A DNA stretch of 64,000 bases from Candidatus Sulfotelmatobacter sp. Lineage in GTDB: Bacteria; Acidobacteriota; Terriglobia; Terriglobales; Acidobacteriaceae. Of the stretch, positions 53,937 through 60,948 are shown one piece after another. The notes beneath the pieces are model-generated. The model did not search any database, was not told where the DNA came from, and was given only the letters and a program-made list of their open reading frames with translations. The position numbers and the translations under genes are program-made. Every line of letters begins with the position of its first letter. The stretch's first letter is position 1. The DNA lies in assembly GCA_036500765.1 (NCBI GenBank), contig DASYBM010000001.1:186001-250000 (forward strand), read 5' to 3'.

Positions 53937-54335
53937 ATGCCGCAAGCCATCCCCGAAAAGTACAAAGATCTTTTTCAGAAGCGGGCGTTCGCCAGCCTGG
54001 GGACTTTAATGCCCGACGGCAGTCCGCAAGTTACGCCGGTCTGGTGCGACTTCGACGGCGAGCACGTCATCTTCAACTCCGCCCGCGGACGTCAAAAAGA
54101 TAAGAACGTCCGCCGCGATCCCCGCGTATCGCTCGCAATTATCGATCCCGAAAATCCCTACCGCTATCTCGAAATTCGCGGCCGCGTCGTCGAAATCACC
54201 GAAGAAGGCGCCGACGAAAGCATCAACAAGCTGGCCAAAAAATATCTCGGCGTCGACAAGTATCCCTACGCCCAGCCCAGCGAAGTCCGCGTCATCTACA
54301 AGATCAAGCCCGAACACACCACGGTGATGGGATAG
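53937..54335 (+). CDS. PPOX class (pyridoxamine 5'-phosphate oxidase-like, F420-type) oxidoreductase
   Basis: The 132-residue protein has the split-barrel flavin fold: FLSL-like AFASLGTLMPDGSPQVTPVWCDFDGEHVIFNSARGRQKDKNVRRDPRVSLAIIDPENPYRYLEIRGRVVEI. The family includes F420H2-dependent and FMN-binding reductases. CACGGAGGC precedes the ATG at 53937. Substrate and cofactor (FMN or F420) cannot be told. It precedes homoserine dehydrogenase with repeats between. Confidence 0.85.
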   Translation: MPQAIPEKYKDLFQKRAFASLGTLMPDGSPQVTPVWCDFDGEHVIFNSARGRQKDKNVRRDPRVSLAIIDPENPYRYLEIRGRVVEITEEGADESINKLAKKYLGVDKYPYAQPSEVRVIYKIKPEHTTVMG

Positions 54336-54429
54336 GCGTTTTCGTAGCGCCGGCGTCCCGCCGGCCGTCGCGGGGCGTCACGCCCCCCACCCCTGGAAAG
54401 CAGCACTTCGGCTAGACGCACCGTGGAAG

Positions 54430-54484
54430 AGCGGCGCTTCAGCGCCGCGTCCAGCGCGAGAAAAAAGAATCGGGCTTTAGCCCC
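54430..54484. repeat. composite palindromic element upstream of homoserine dehydrogenase
   Basis: Palindrome GCGGCGCTTCAGCGCCGC (54431-54448) with GGGCTTTAGCCCC (54472-54484). The CAG centre to the second palindrome is 32 nt, one more than in the other copies. It ends only 6 bp before the GAGGA that serves as the ribosome site for the following gene. Confidence 0.8.
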
Positions 54485-54499
54485 CGAACGAGGATCGCC

Positions 54500-55579
54500 A
54501 TCCGTACTTACAACCTGTGCTTCCTCGGCTTCGGCAACGTCAACCGGACGCTGGTCCGCCTCCTCGAAGACCGCGCCCAGGAACTTCGCGACCGCCACGG
54601 CATTGCGTACAGCATCACCGGAATCGCCTCCCGCCGCCTGGGCTGGATCGCTGACGCAGACGGCCTGGACGCTTCCGTCGCTCTCAATCCGAAGAACGAA
54701 CGGGAAGGGCGCGACTTCAGTCGTGCCGATAACGCCCCGGCAAAAAGCGGGCTTCAGCCCCTGAGGGCCGCAACCGCCTACGATCAAACGAAAGCCTGGC
54801 TCGCCGCCGCCCGCGCCGACGTCCTCTTCGAAGCCACATCTCTCAACGTCGAAACCGGCCAGCCCGCCATCGAGCACATCCGCGCGGCGCTCGAACACGG
54901 AGCCCACGCTATCACCGCCAACAAAGGCCCCATCGTCCACGCCTACCGCGAACTCCGCGACCTGGCCCTGGCGCGCGAAAAGAAATTCCTCTTCGAATCC
55001 ACGGTCATGGACGGCGTGCCGATTTTTTCTCTCTTCGATCAGATGCCCACGATTCACCTGAAAGGCTTCCACGGAATTCTCAATTCGACGACCAACGTAA
55101 TCCTCAGCGAAATGGAAAATGGCCTCGCCTTCGACGACGCCGTGAAAAAAGCGCAAGCCCTCGGCATCGCCGAAACCGACGCCACTCACGACATCGACGG
55201 CTGGGACGCCGCCGTAAAAACCGCCGCGCTCGTGAACGTATTGATGTGTTCGAACGAAAATGACACGCCGATTCGCCTCGACGAAATCGCCCGCGAAGGC
55301 ATCCGCGACATCACCATGCAAGCCGCCCGCAACGCCCGCCGCGACGGCTGGCCCTTCAAACTAGTCTGCCGCGCCAAGCGGGAAGGCGACAAAGTAGTAG
55401 CGAGCGTCGCCCTCAAAAAAATGCTGGTTAGCACGCCAATGGGAGGAATCTCTGGAACCTCCTCATACATTTGTTTCAATACAGACGTTTTCCCCGTGCT
55501 CTCGATTACCGAGCAAGACCCTGGCCTGCATGCGACCGCGTACGGCATGCTCGCGGATTTTGTGCGTGCGGTGGAGTAA
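54500..55579 (+). CDS. hom: homoserine dehydrogenase with ATC apparent start and internal insert
   Basis: The 359-residue frame begins IRTYNLCFLGFGNVNRTLVRLL (NAD(P)-binding GxGxxG) and runs unbroken. FEATSLNVETGQPAIEHIRAALEHGAHAITANKGPIVHAYREL and KGFHGILNSTTNVILSEMENGLAFDDAVKKAQALGIAETDATHDIDGWDAAVK are conserved; the latter carries the catalytic lysine region. It reduces aspartate semialdehyde to homoserine. The frame has no ATG, GTG or TTG before codon 170, but GAGGA ends 5 nt before ATC at 54500. Residues about 66-90 are a repeat-derived insert. No ACT domain is present, as in short forms. Confidence 0.87.
   Translation: MRTYNLCFLGFGNVNRTLVRLLEDRAQELRDRHGIAYSITGIASRRLGWIADADGLDASVALNPKNEREGRDFSRADNAPAKSGLQPLRAATAYDQTKAWLAAARADVLFEATSLNVETGQPAIEHIRAALEHGAHAITANKGPIVHAYRELRDLALAREKKFLFESTVMDGVPIFSLFDQMPTIHLKGFHGILNSTTNVILSEMENGLAFDDAVKKAQALGIAETDATHDIDGWDAAVKTAALVNVLMCSNENDTPIRLDEIAREGIRDITMQAARNARRDGWPFKLVCRAKREGDKVVASVALKKMLVSTPMGGISGTSSYICFNTDVFPVLSITEQDPGLHATAYGMLADFVRAVE
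54708..54761. repeat. composite palindromic element inside homoserine dehydrogenase
   Basis: Palindrome GGCGCGACTTCAGTCGTGCC (54708-54727), a 21-nt spacer, and GGGCTTCAGCCCC (54749-54761), 54 bp in frame. It supplies the residues REGRDFSRADNAPAKSGLQPLR of the predicted enzyme. Confidence 0.88.
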
Positions 55580-55607
55580 TGTATGTTTGCTGTTAGGTTT
55601 GTGGAAG

Positions 55608-55661
55608 GGCACGGCTTCAGCCGTGCCGTTAAGCGCCACGAATCACGCGGGCTTTAGCCCC
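55608..55661. repeat. composite palindromic element after homoserine dehydrogenase
   Basis: Palindrome GGCACGGCTTCAGCCGTGCC (55608-55627), a 21-nt spacer, and GGGCTTTAGCCCC (55649-55661). It is intergenic, 29 bp after the hom stop. Confidence 0.85.
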
Positions 55662-55702
55662 TGCGCGGCGCCGGCCACTGCCGCTCTGGCCGCGACGATC
55701 CT

Positions 55703-56107
55703 TCACAAGCAATGGCCAATGCTTTGGATAGACACGTCGCTCAAAGTATCGTAGGGCGATGGATCGACCTGACGGTTCGTGTGATTGAATCGAAACTCGA
55801 CGTACACAGACCAGCGATCGCAAGCCAAGCCATCTCCGGGATACTCGTCGATCTTAACCCGCGGATTCCACATCTGATCAGAGTAAGGCGTTCCCCGAGT
55901 GCCCAGATACTTTCCCACCTCGGCTCGTCGGCTCCCACGCGGCAGGTCGCGCTGAAACTCCGCGAGCTTGGCCTGATACCGAGCGTCCCGTTCAGCCTCA
56001 ATTCGCGCCGCCGCCGCACGCCGTGCTTCATACCGCAAAACAAGAATTCTCCCCGAAACCAGAGCCAATAAAACGACAACGAAGATCACTACCAGAGGTT
56101 TTTTCAT
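55703..56107 (-). CDS. hypothetical membrane-anchored protein
   Basis: The 134-residue protein has one N-terminal hydrophobic helix (LVVIFVVVLLALVSGRILVL), then a charged coiled-coil-like stretch (RRAAAARIEAERDARYQAKLAEFQRDL) and a small globular tail with Cys and Tyr (LACDRWSVYVEFRFN). The ATG at 56107 (MKKPLVV) is chosen for the signal-anchor start. No family is recognised; it converges on the hom gene. Confidence 0.6.
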   Translation of the reverse strand: MKKPLVVIFVVVLLALVSGRILVLRYEARRAAAARIEAERDARYQAKLAEFQRDLPRGSRRAEVGKYLGTRGTPYSDQMWNPRVKIDEYPGDGLACDRWSVYVEFRFNHTNRQVDPSPYDTLSDVSIQSIGHCL

Positions 56108-56193
56108 TGAGCGGCCCGAGCAGCAACATGATGCCACGCATTAGCTGGCTCGACAACGACGTCCGCAATCATGATAAAAATAAACCGACGATT

Positions 56194-57537
56194 ATGCCCA
56201 CCACCGAACACGTCATCTCCCGCACCCTCGACCTCGCCTACATCCGCGCGCAATTCCCCGCGCTCGCCCAGGCCGTCAACGGACACCCCGCCGTCTTCCT
56301 AGACGGCCCCGGCGGGACGCAGGTTCCGCAGCGCGTGATCGACGCCATCTCGAATTACCTGCGCCGCGACAACGCCAACACCGGAGGAGCCTACGCCACC
56401 AGCCGCCGCACCGACGCCATGATCGCCGAAGCCCGCTCCGCCATGGCCGACTTCCTCCACTGCGCCGCCGACGAAGTCGTCTTCGGCCCCAACATGACCA
56501 CGCTCACCTACGTCATCTCTCGCGCAATCGCCCGCGAACTCAAACCCGGCGACGAGATCGTCATCACCCGCCTCGACCACGACGCCAACGCTTCCCCGTG
56601 GCTGCAAATGGCCGAGGATCTTCAAAATGAAGGTCGGGGCGTCATCGTCCGCTGGGCCGAGATCAACGACGCCGACTGCACGCTGAACATGTCCGACCTG
56701 GCGTCGAAAATAAACAAGAACACGAAGCTGGTCGCAGCCGGCTACGCCTCTAACGCCGTCGGCACCATCAATCCAGTGAAGGAGATCGTTCGCCTCGCGC
56801 ACGCCGCCGGAGCGCTCGCCTATATCGACGCCGTCCACTACGGCCCGCACGGACTCATCGATGTGGCCGCGCTCGATTGCGATTTTCTGGCGTGTTCGAC
56901 CTACAAATTCTTCGGCCCGCATATGGCCGTGCTCTACGGCAAGCGCGAACACCTCAAGCGCCTGCGCCCTTACAAACTGCGTCCCAACACGAACGCCATT
57001 CCAAACTGCTGGGAGTGGGGCACGCTCAATCATGAATGCATCGCCGGCATCGCCGCCTGCGTGGAATATCTGGCCGATCTCGGCCGATCTTCTGAACAGA
57101 GGGTGCCCCACCCTTCGCGCCTTTCGAAGGGTGGGAATTCCGACTCTCGACCTGAGACGACGCCCCGCCGCGCCGCCATCGAAGCCGCCTACGCCGCCAT
57201 TCACGAGCACGAGCGTGCTCTAACGGAACAGATGATGGCCGGCCTCAAGAAAATTCCTAGCGTAAAGATCTACGGTATCACCGACCCCGCCCGCTTCCAC
57301 GAGCGCTGCGCCACATTCGCGATAAGAATTGAAGACCACACGCCGCTCGAACTCGCCACCAAACTCGGCGACCGCGGCATCTTTACCTGGGACGGCAATT
57401 ACTACGCCCTGAACCTGACCGAGCACCTCGACGTAGAAAAATCCGGTGGCTTCCTGCGCATCGGCTTAGTCCACTACAACACAGCCGACGAGATCGATCG
57501 CCTCCTCGCCGCGCTGCACGAGATTGTCGGCGCGTAA
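56194..57537 (+). CDS. class V aminotransferase (cysteine desulfurase-like) with insert
   Basis: The 447-residue PLP enzyme opens YIRAQFPALAQAVNGHPAVFLDGPGGTQVP. It has ITRLDHDANASPWLQMAEDLQNEGRG, and the PLP-lysine site ACSTYKFFGPHMAVLYG. It resembles SufS/CsdA-type enzymes but lacks a clear catalytic Cys loop. Residues about 303-325 (SEQRVPHPSRLSKGGNSDSR) match a palindromic repeat (CCACCCTTCG arms, 57108-57134) and look inserted. ATG at 56194 has no strong ribosome site. A strong terminator follows at 57569. Confidence 0.86.
   Translation: MPTTEHVISRTLDLAYIRAQFPALAQAVNGHPAVFLDGPGGTQVPQRVIDAISNYLRRDNANTGGAYATSRRTDAMIAEARSAMADFLHCAADEVVFGPNMTTLTYVISRAIARELKPGDEIVITRLDHDANASPWLQMAEDLQNEGRGVIVRWAEINDADCTLNMSDLASKINKNTKLVAAGYASNAVGTINPVKEIVRLAHAAGALAYIDAVHYGPHGLIDVAALDCDFLACSTYKFFGPHMAVLYGKREHLKRLRPYKLRPNTNAIPNCWEWGTLNHECIAGIAACVEYLADLGRSSEQRVPHPSRLSKGGNSDSRPETTPRRAAIEAAYAAIHEHERALTEQMMAGLKKIPSVKIYGITDPARFHERCATFAIRIEDHTPLELATKLGDRGIFTWDGNYYALNLTEHLDVEKSGGFLRIGLVHYNTADEIDRLLAALHEIVGA
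57108..57134. repeat. palindrome inside the class V aminotransferase gene
   Basis: Perfect 10-bp arms CCACCCTTCG (57108-57117) and CGAAGGGTGG (57125-57134) with a 7-nt loop. The insert lies between conserved segments of the enzyme and is in frame. Confidence 0.78.
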
Positions 57538-57568
57538 GAAGATTTAATCTAATATCCGACACGCAGAT

Positions 57569-57602
57569 CAGCCCGGGACGCGAATCCCGGGCTGTTGTTT
57601 TG
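57569..57602 (+). terminator. intrinsic terminator of the class V aminotransferase gene
   Basis: Arms CAGCCCGGGA (57569-57578) and TCCCGGGCTG (57585-57594) pair perfectly around CGCGAA, followed by TTGTTTTG. Confidence 0.9.
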
Positions 57603-57702
57603 CAACCGACGCGAAATGTCACTGGGTGCCCCATTTCTCGCGTTCTTGGCGAGAAAGCTTGCCCTGAGCCTGTCGAAGGGTGGGGACTTCAAAGACCCGC
57701 GG

Positions 57703-57966
57703 TTACGGCCAGCGCTTGGCGGTGTCTTCCCAACCCGCAGCCCGCACAGGCTGCGGCGGAGGAATCGACGGCGACGACGGGATCGTTAGCCGCGCCGTGG
57801 GCTGTGGTCCATTGACCGCGGTCGCCAAGGCCGGCTTTCCCATTTCGGACGCCATCTCTTTTTCCTCGGAAAGCAGGGGCGCCACCAACCGCAGGGCCTC
57901 CACTTCCTTCTCCAGGCGAGTCAACTCCATCTCCTTTTGCCGCAAGACTTCATAAACGTTTTTCAT
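57703..57966 (-). CDS. small coiled-coil hypothetical protein
   Basis: The 87-residue protein starts MKNVYEVLRQKEMELTRLEKEVEALRLVAPLLSEEKEMASE, a predicted coiled coil, then a Pro-rich tail (SSPSIPPPQPVRAAGWEDTAKRW). AGGTG lies 8 nt before the ATG at 57966, so an upstream ATG is less likely. Short proteins of this layout are frequent in Acidobacteriota. Function unknown. Confidence 0.68.
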   Translation of the reverse strand: MKNVYEVLRQKEMELTRLEKEVEALRLVAPLLSEEKEMASEMGKPALATAVNGPQPTARLTIPSSPSIPPPQPVRAAGWEDTAKRWP

Positions 57967-57972
57967 CGCCAT

Positions 57973-58230
57973 AGCACCTGCCCGTGTTGGTCAGAATTTT
58001 GTTGGTCGAAATTTGGATTGGGTTGCAAACCCGTTCTCCGCACTCTAGCAGAGTTGCCTGTGTTGTCAAGGATTTCAGTGCGCTGCGACCCTAATGAAGG
58101 CGCCAATCGGGGCCGCGAAAGATGGTCGCGCTTCCGCAGCACGGGATAACCCGCTATCCGTATAACCCGTTAAGTGTAAAGAATTGGGTCTAACGCGATC
58201 TAACCTACTAACGATCTAACGTACTAAGAT
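57973..58230. other. gene-free gap
   Basis: About 258 bp with no convincing frame. Near its end are CTAACG/ATCTAAC-type tandem repeats (about 58190-58245) just outside the GAF gene's stop. Confidence 0.4.
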
Positions 58231-59592
58231 CTAACGTACTAAGAAGATCGCGGCGACAACCGCGCCCACCACCAGCAGAACGCCCACTATGTACTTGTGT
58301 GTCGCGAACCACGACTGCGCGGGCTCCAGTCCCGCGCTCAATACGAACTCCGGCGAGCCTTTCGCCGCGGCCGGTTCCATCCCGTCAAACGCCGCGCTCG
58401 AAATCCCCGTCGGCGCTTCTGTCGCTTTGAATTCCCTTACCGTCGTCGCCGGAACCGAACCGCCCGAAACCCTAATCATCGAGGACGCCCGCTCAATCGA
58501 TGGCATGGATACGCCACTTCCCGCCGATTGAGCTGCCGCGAATGCCCGCATCTCCGCTTTCGGCGCCATCGTAGCCGGAACCACGGAGCTCGCCGCAGCC
58601 GTCACCCCTCCCGCGCCCGCCTTGGGCACGCCCAGCTGGCCCCGCCACTTTTTCTCTTCGCACTCCACACAAAGCGTCCGCCCCGCCGATACTGGAAATC
58701 CACACGCCTCACACTTGCGCAGACTCATCAACCCCGGTGGAACGTGGCTCTGATCCACATCTTCCGCCGTTTCCACCTCGCTCGCCGGATGCAATGCCGC
58801 CGACCAGAATAACTTCTTCTTCGCCTCGTTCTTCCGAGACGCAGGCGCCTCCTCGACAACGGCTGCCCCATCCCTTCGCGCACTTTGCGAAGGAGCCTCC
58901 GCTGGGCTTGTCGAAGGGCTGGGAACCAGTGTGATTGATGGCTCTTCTACGTCGAGTAAAACCTCGCCTGTTTCCAATTCCTGCGCCGAAATCTCATCCT
59001 TCTTCAGCATCTCCGGTAGCGTCCGCGCAGCCTGCGCCAGTCGCACCGCGGTTTCCACCATCTCGCTCAGCCGCTGCACCGCCGACACGTCGCGCGCGCC
59101 AAAGGCATTCGCCTTCCCCGAAAAAAGTTCGAAGATCCCCAACACCCCATCGTCGTTGACCACAGGCATTACCACTACGGAGGCGATCCCCATCTGGCGG
59201 CACACTTCGCGGTTCACTCGCGCGTCGCGCTCGGCATCGTCACAGCGCAATGCCTGGCGCGTACGCACGCTCTCCCCCGACAACCCGAACTCAGTGGAGA
59301 ACAGCGCGCCCAACTCCGGCGCGTTCGATCCTGTGGTGGCGCGGCACAGCATTTCGTCCTTGCCCTCGCGCCGCAGGGCAATCGCAACTCCGCTCGCTCC
59401 GGTAATGTACTGCGCTCGGTTCGCCAGCAACTGCAACGCAGCATCCAGGTCGCGCTGTGCCATTTCAGCCAGCGACCCGGTAATCTCGCCGGCAAAACTG
59501 GTCGCAGCGGGATGTAAGCCCGGTCCCATGAGAGGATGCGCGCCCTGCGCGAGCGAAGAGCCATTTTGAGAGGAGTTGGCGTGCGGTTCCAT
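58231..59592 (-). CDS. GAF-domain membrane protein with zinc-ribbon-like segment
   Basis: The 453-residue protein has a GAF domain in the first half (ITGASGVAIALRREGKDEMLCRATTGSNAPELGALF, CRQMGIASVVVMPVVNDDGVLGIFELFSGKANAFGARDVSAVQRLSEMVETAVRLAQ). A Ser/Pro linker follows, then a zinc-ribbon-like CEACGFPVSAGRTLCVEC and a C-terminal membrane segment (YIVGVLLVVGAVVAAIFLV). GAF domains bind small ligands or heme. No catalytic output is visible. The ATG at 59592 is used; the linker includes a palindromic repeat at 58873-58893. Confidence 0.75.
   Translation of the reverse strand: MEPHANSSQNGSSLAQGAHPLMGPGLHPAATSFAGEITGSLAEMAQRDLDAALQLLANRAQYITGASGVAIALRREGKDEMLCRATTGSNAPELGALFSTEFGLSGESVRTRQALRCDDAERDARVNREVCRQMGIASVVVMPVVNDDGVLGIFELFSGKANAFGARDVSAVQRLSEMVETAVRLAQAARTLPEMLKKDEISAQELETGEVLLDVEEPSITLVPSPSTSPAEAPSQSARRDGAAVVEEAPASRKNEAKKKLFWSAALHPASEVETAEDVDQSHVPPGLMSLRKCEACGFPVSAGRTLCVECEEKKWRGQLGVPKAGAGGVTAAASSVVPATMAPKAEMRAFAAAQSAGSGVSMPSIERASSMIRVSGGSVPATTVREFKATEAPTGISSAAFDGMEPAAAKGSPEFVLSAGLEPAQSWFATHKYIVGVLLVVGAVVAAIFLVR
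58873..58893. repeat. palindromic repeat inside the GAF-protein gene
   Basis: CCTTCGCGCACTTTGCGAAGG is the exact reverse complement of the 21-nt repeat at 640-660, and it lies in frame in the linker of the GAF protein. Confidence 0.82.
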
Positions 59593-59770
59593 AGCGACTG
59601 TCGCCGTCCTTAAGCCGGGCAATCCCGGACCGAAGCCCTCAGCGATTCACCTAAGTCGTTAAGGACGCGGATGATTGAAGTCTCGCTCGCAACAGGAAAG
59701 GTGTCAAGAATTTCGCTACGCGAAAGGATTAGCCCAAAAGTTTCAGGAATCGCGCTTTGCCCGCCACCGC

Positions 59771-59853
59771 TCACGTAGCGGCGGACGCATTCGTCCGCGC
59801 ACGCTAAGGGGCCGAAGTGCTCGGCTCGGACGAATGCGTCCGGGCCTACGTGA
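59771..59853. repeat. inverted pair of CGGACGCATTCGTCCG-core repeats at the end of an RNase H gene
   Basis: TCACGTAGCGGCGGACGCATTCGTCCG-like arm at 59771-59797 faces an inverted arm at 59827-59853, matching at 24 of 27 positions. The right arm encodes the last codons and the stop of the RNase H gene. Confidence 0.8.
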
Positions 59854-60271
59854 CAATGCTGAGTGCCGCCTGCTGCCTCATCCGCCGCAGCGCCGCCTGC
59901 GCCAGCCCGTTCGCCTCGGCATTACTCTCCCGTGGAACATGCGAAATGGAAAACGCCAGCGAGCGCGCCAGCTTCCGGCAGGTCCAATGCAAAGAGTAAA
60001 GTCGCGGACTGCGGCAGATATACTCCCCCGTCATCTGCCTCACCACGACTTCCGAGTCGGAATATACATGCAGCTTTTGCGCCTTGCGCGAGATCGCGTA
60101 TTGCAGCGCTTCCATAAGCGCCGCATACTCGGCAACATTGTTATCTTGATGGCCAATCCACTTGGCGATGCGTACCGGGCCGCTGGCGCAGCCCTGAATC
60201 ACCACTCCAATGCCCGATGGCCCCGGATTTCCCAGGCACCCGCCGTCCACGTAAGCCACCAGTTCTGACAT
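59846..60271 (-). CDS. RNase HI-like ribonuclease
   Basis: The 141-residue protein has the RNase H motifs VAYVDGGCLGNPGPSGIGVVI, NNVAEYAALMEAL and VYSDSEVVVRQM. The catalytic acids are the Asp of YVDGG, the Glu of AEYAA and the Asp of YSDSE, and the late AEANGLAQAAL supplies the fourth region. It degrades RNA in RNA:DNA hybrids. ATG at 60271 (MSELVAYVDGG) starts just before the first motif. Its last codons lie in a repeat arm. Confidence 0.9.
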   Translation of the reverse strand: MSELVAYVDGGCLGNPGPSGIGVVIQGCASGPVRIAKWIGHQDNNVAEYAALMEALQYAISRKAQKLHVYSDSEVVVRQMTGEYICRSPRLYSLHWTCRKLARSLAFSISHVPRESNAEANGLAQAALRRMRQQAALSIVT

Positions 60272-60948
60272 CACGATGCGCGACTTCGATTTTTGCGACT
60301 TCCGATTTGGCGCCGATCGTCTGACGACCGCTCTCTGCAATACTCAAGATTGAAGATGCGCTCATCCCGCCATACCGTCAAGACGATTTTTTGATTCTCT
60401 TTCATCGTTTTGCCCTGTGCCCCAGCAGTGTGCAAGTTTATGTGCAAAAACCGGACCAATTTACTCGGTCTGTGGATAAGCTCCCAATCTGCAATCATTT
60501 GCATTTCTGGTTATGCACAGCTTTGCTTGGAGCTATTGCACCAATAGTTTGCGTTGACGTTTTTTAATTCTCTGTTAATGTTGCTTGCGTCGACGGTCGA
60601 AAGGGTTGGCGCCGTAACAAGCGACAGTCCAAAGTAGACTGAGTGATCGGCCCGGCGGGGCGACCTGCAAGGGCGACCAGACCTGAAAAAACCGACTGCT
60701 CTGCGAGGGTCAGTTGGGGTTTGGGACTGCGAAAGCAGTGATCGCATCAAGGGGTCGTGACGGTACATGCTTCCACGCTGTTGGCTCCCTCGCAGGAGCA
60801 AGCAGCTAGAGCATAACCAATGTCACGGCCCTTTCAATTTTTCCCTGGCTGTTCTCCACAATCGGCATCTTCCGATCAATGGCGCTTTCAGCGTGTTGTT
60901 ATCCGCATCTGCAACGTTGCGGCGGCACCCTTCCGTCGTGAGCGCTGC
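60272..60948. other. 677-bp gene-free gap with DnaA-box-like sites
   Basis: No convincing gene is seen. It contains a perfect DnaA-box match (TGTGGATAA, 60471-60479) and TTATGCACA (60511-60519) in an A+T-rich stretch, plus a GNRA-type small hairpin ACTGCGAAAGCAGT near 60726. No dnaA, dnaN or rpmH gene is nearby. Confidence 0.45.

Noticed and set aside
60271-60504. 77-residue minus-strand frame ahead of RNase H
   Set aside because: It overlaps the RNase H start region, has no recognisable motif, and covers the DnaA-box-like sites; evidence is too weak.
60420-60600. Chromosome origin of replication
   Set aside because: Only two box-like sites and no dnaA, dnaN or rpmH neighbours; left as a lower-score finding.
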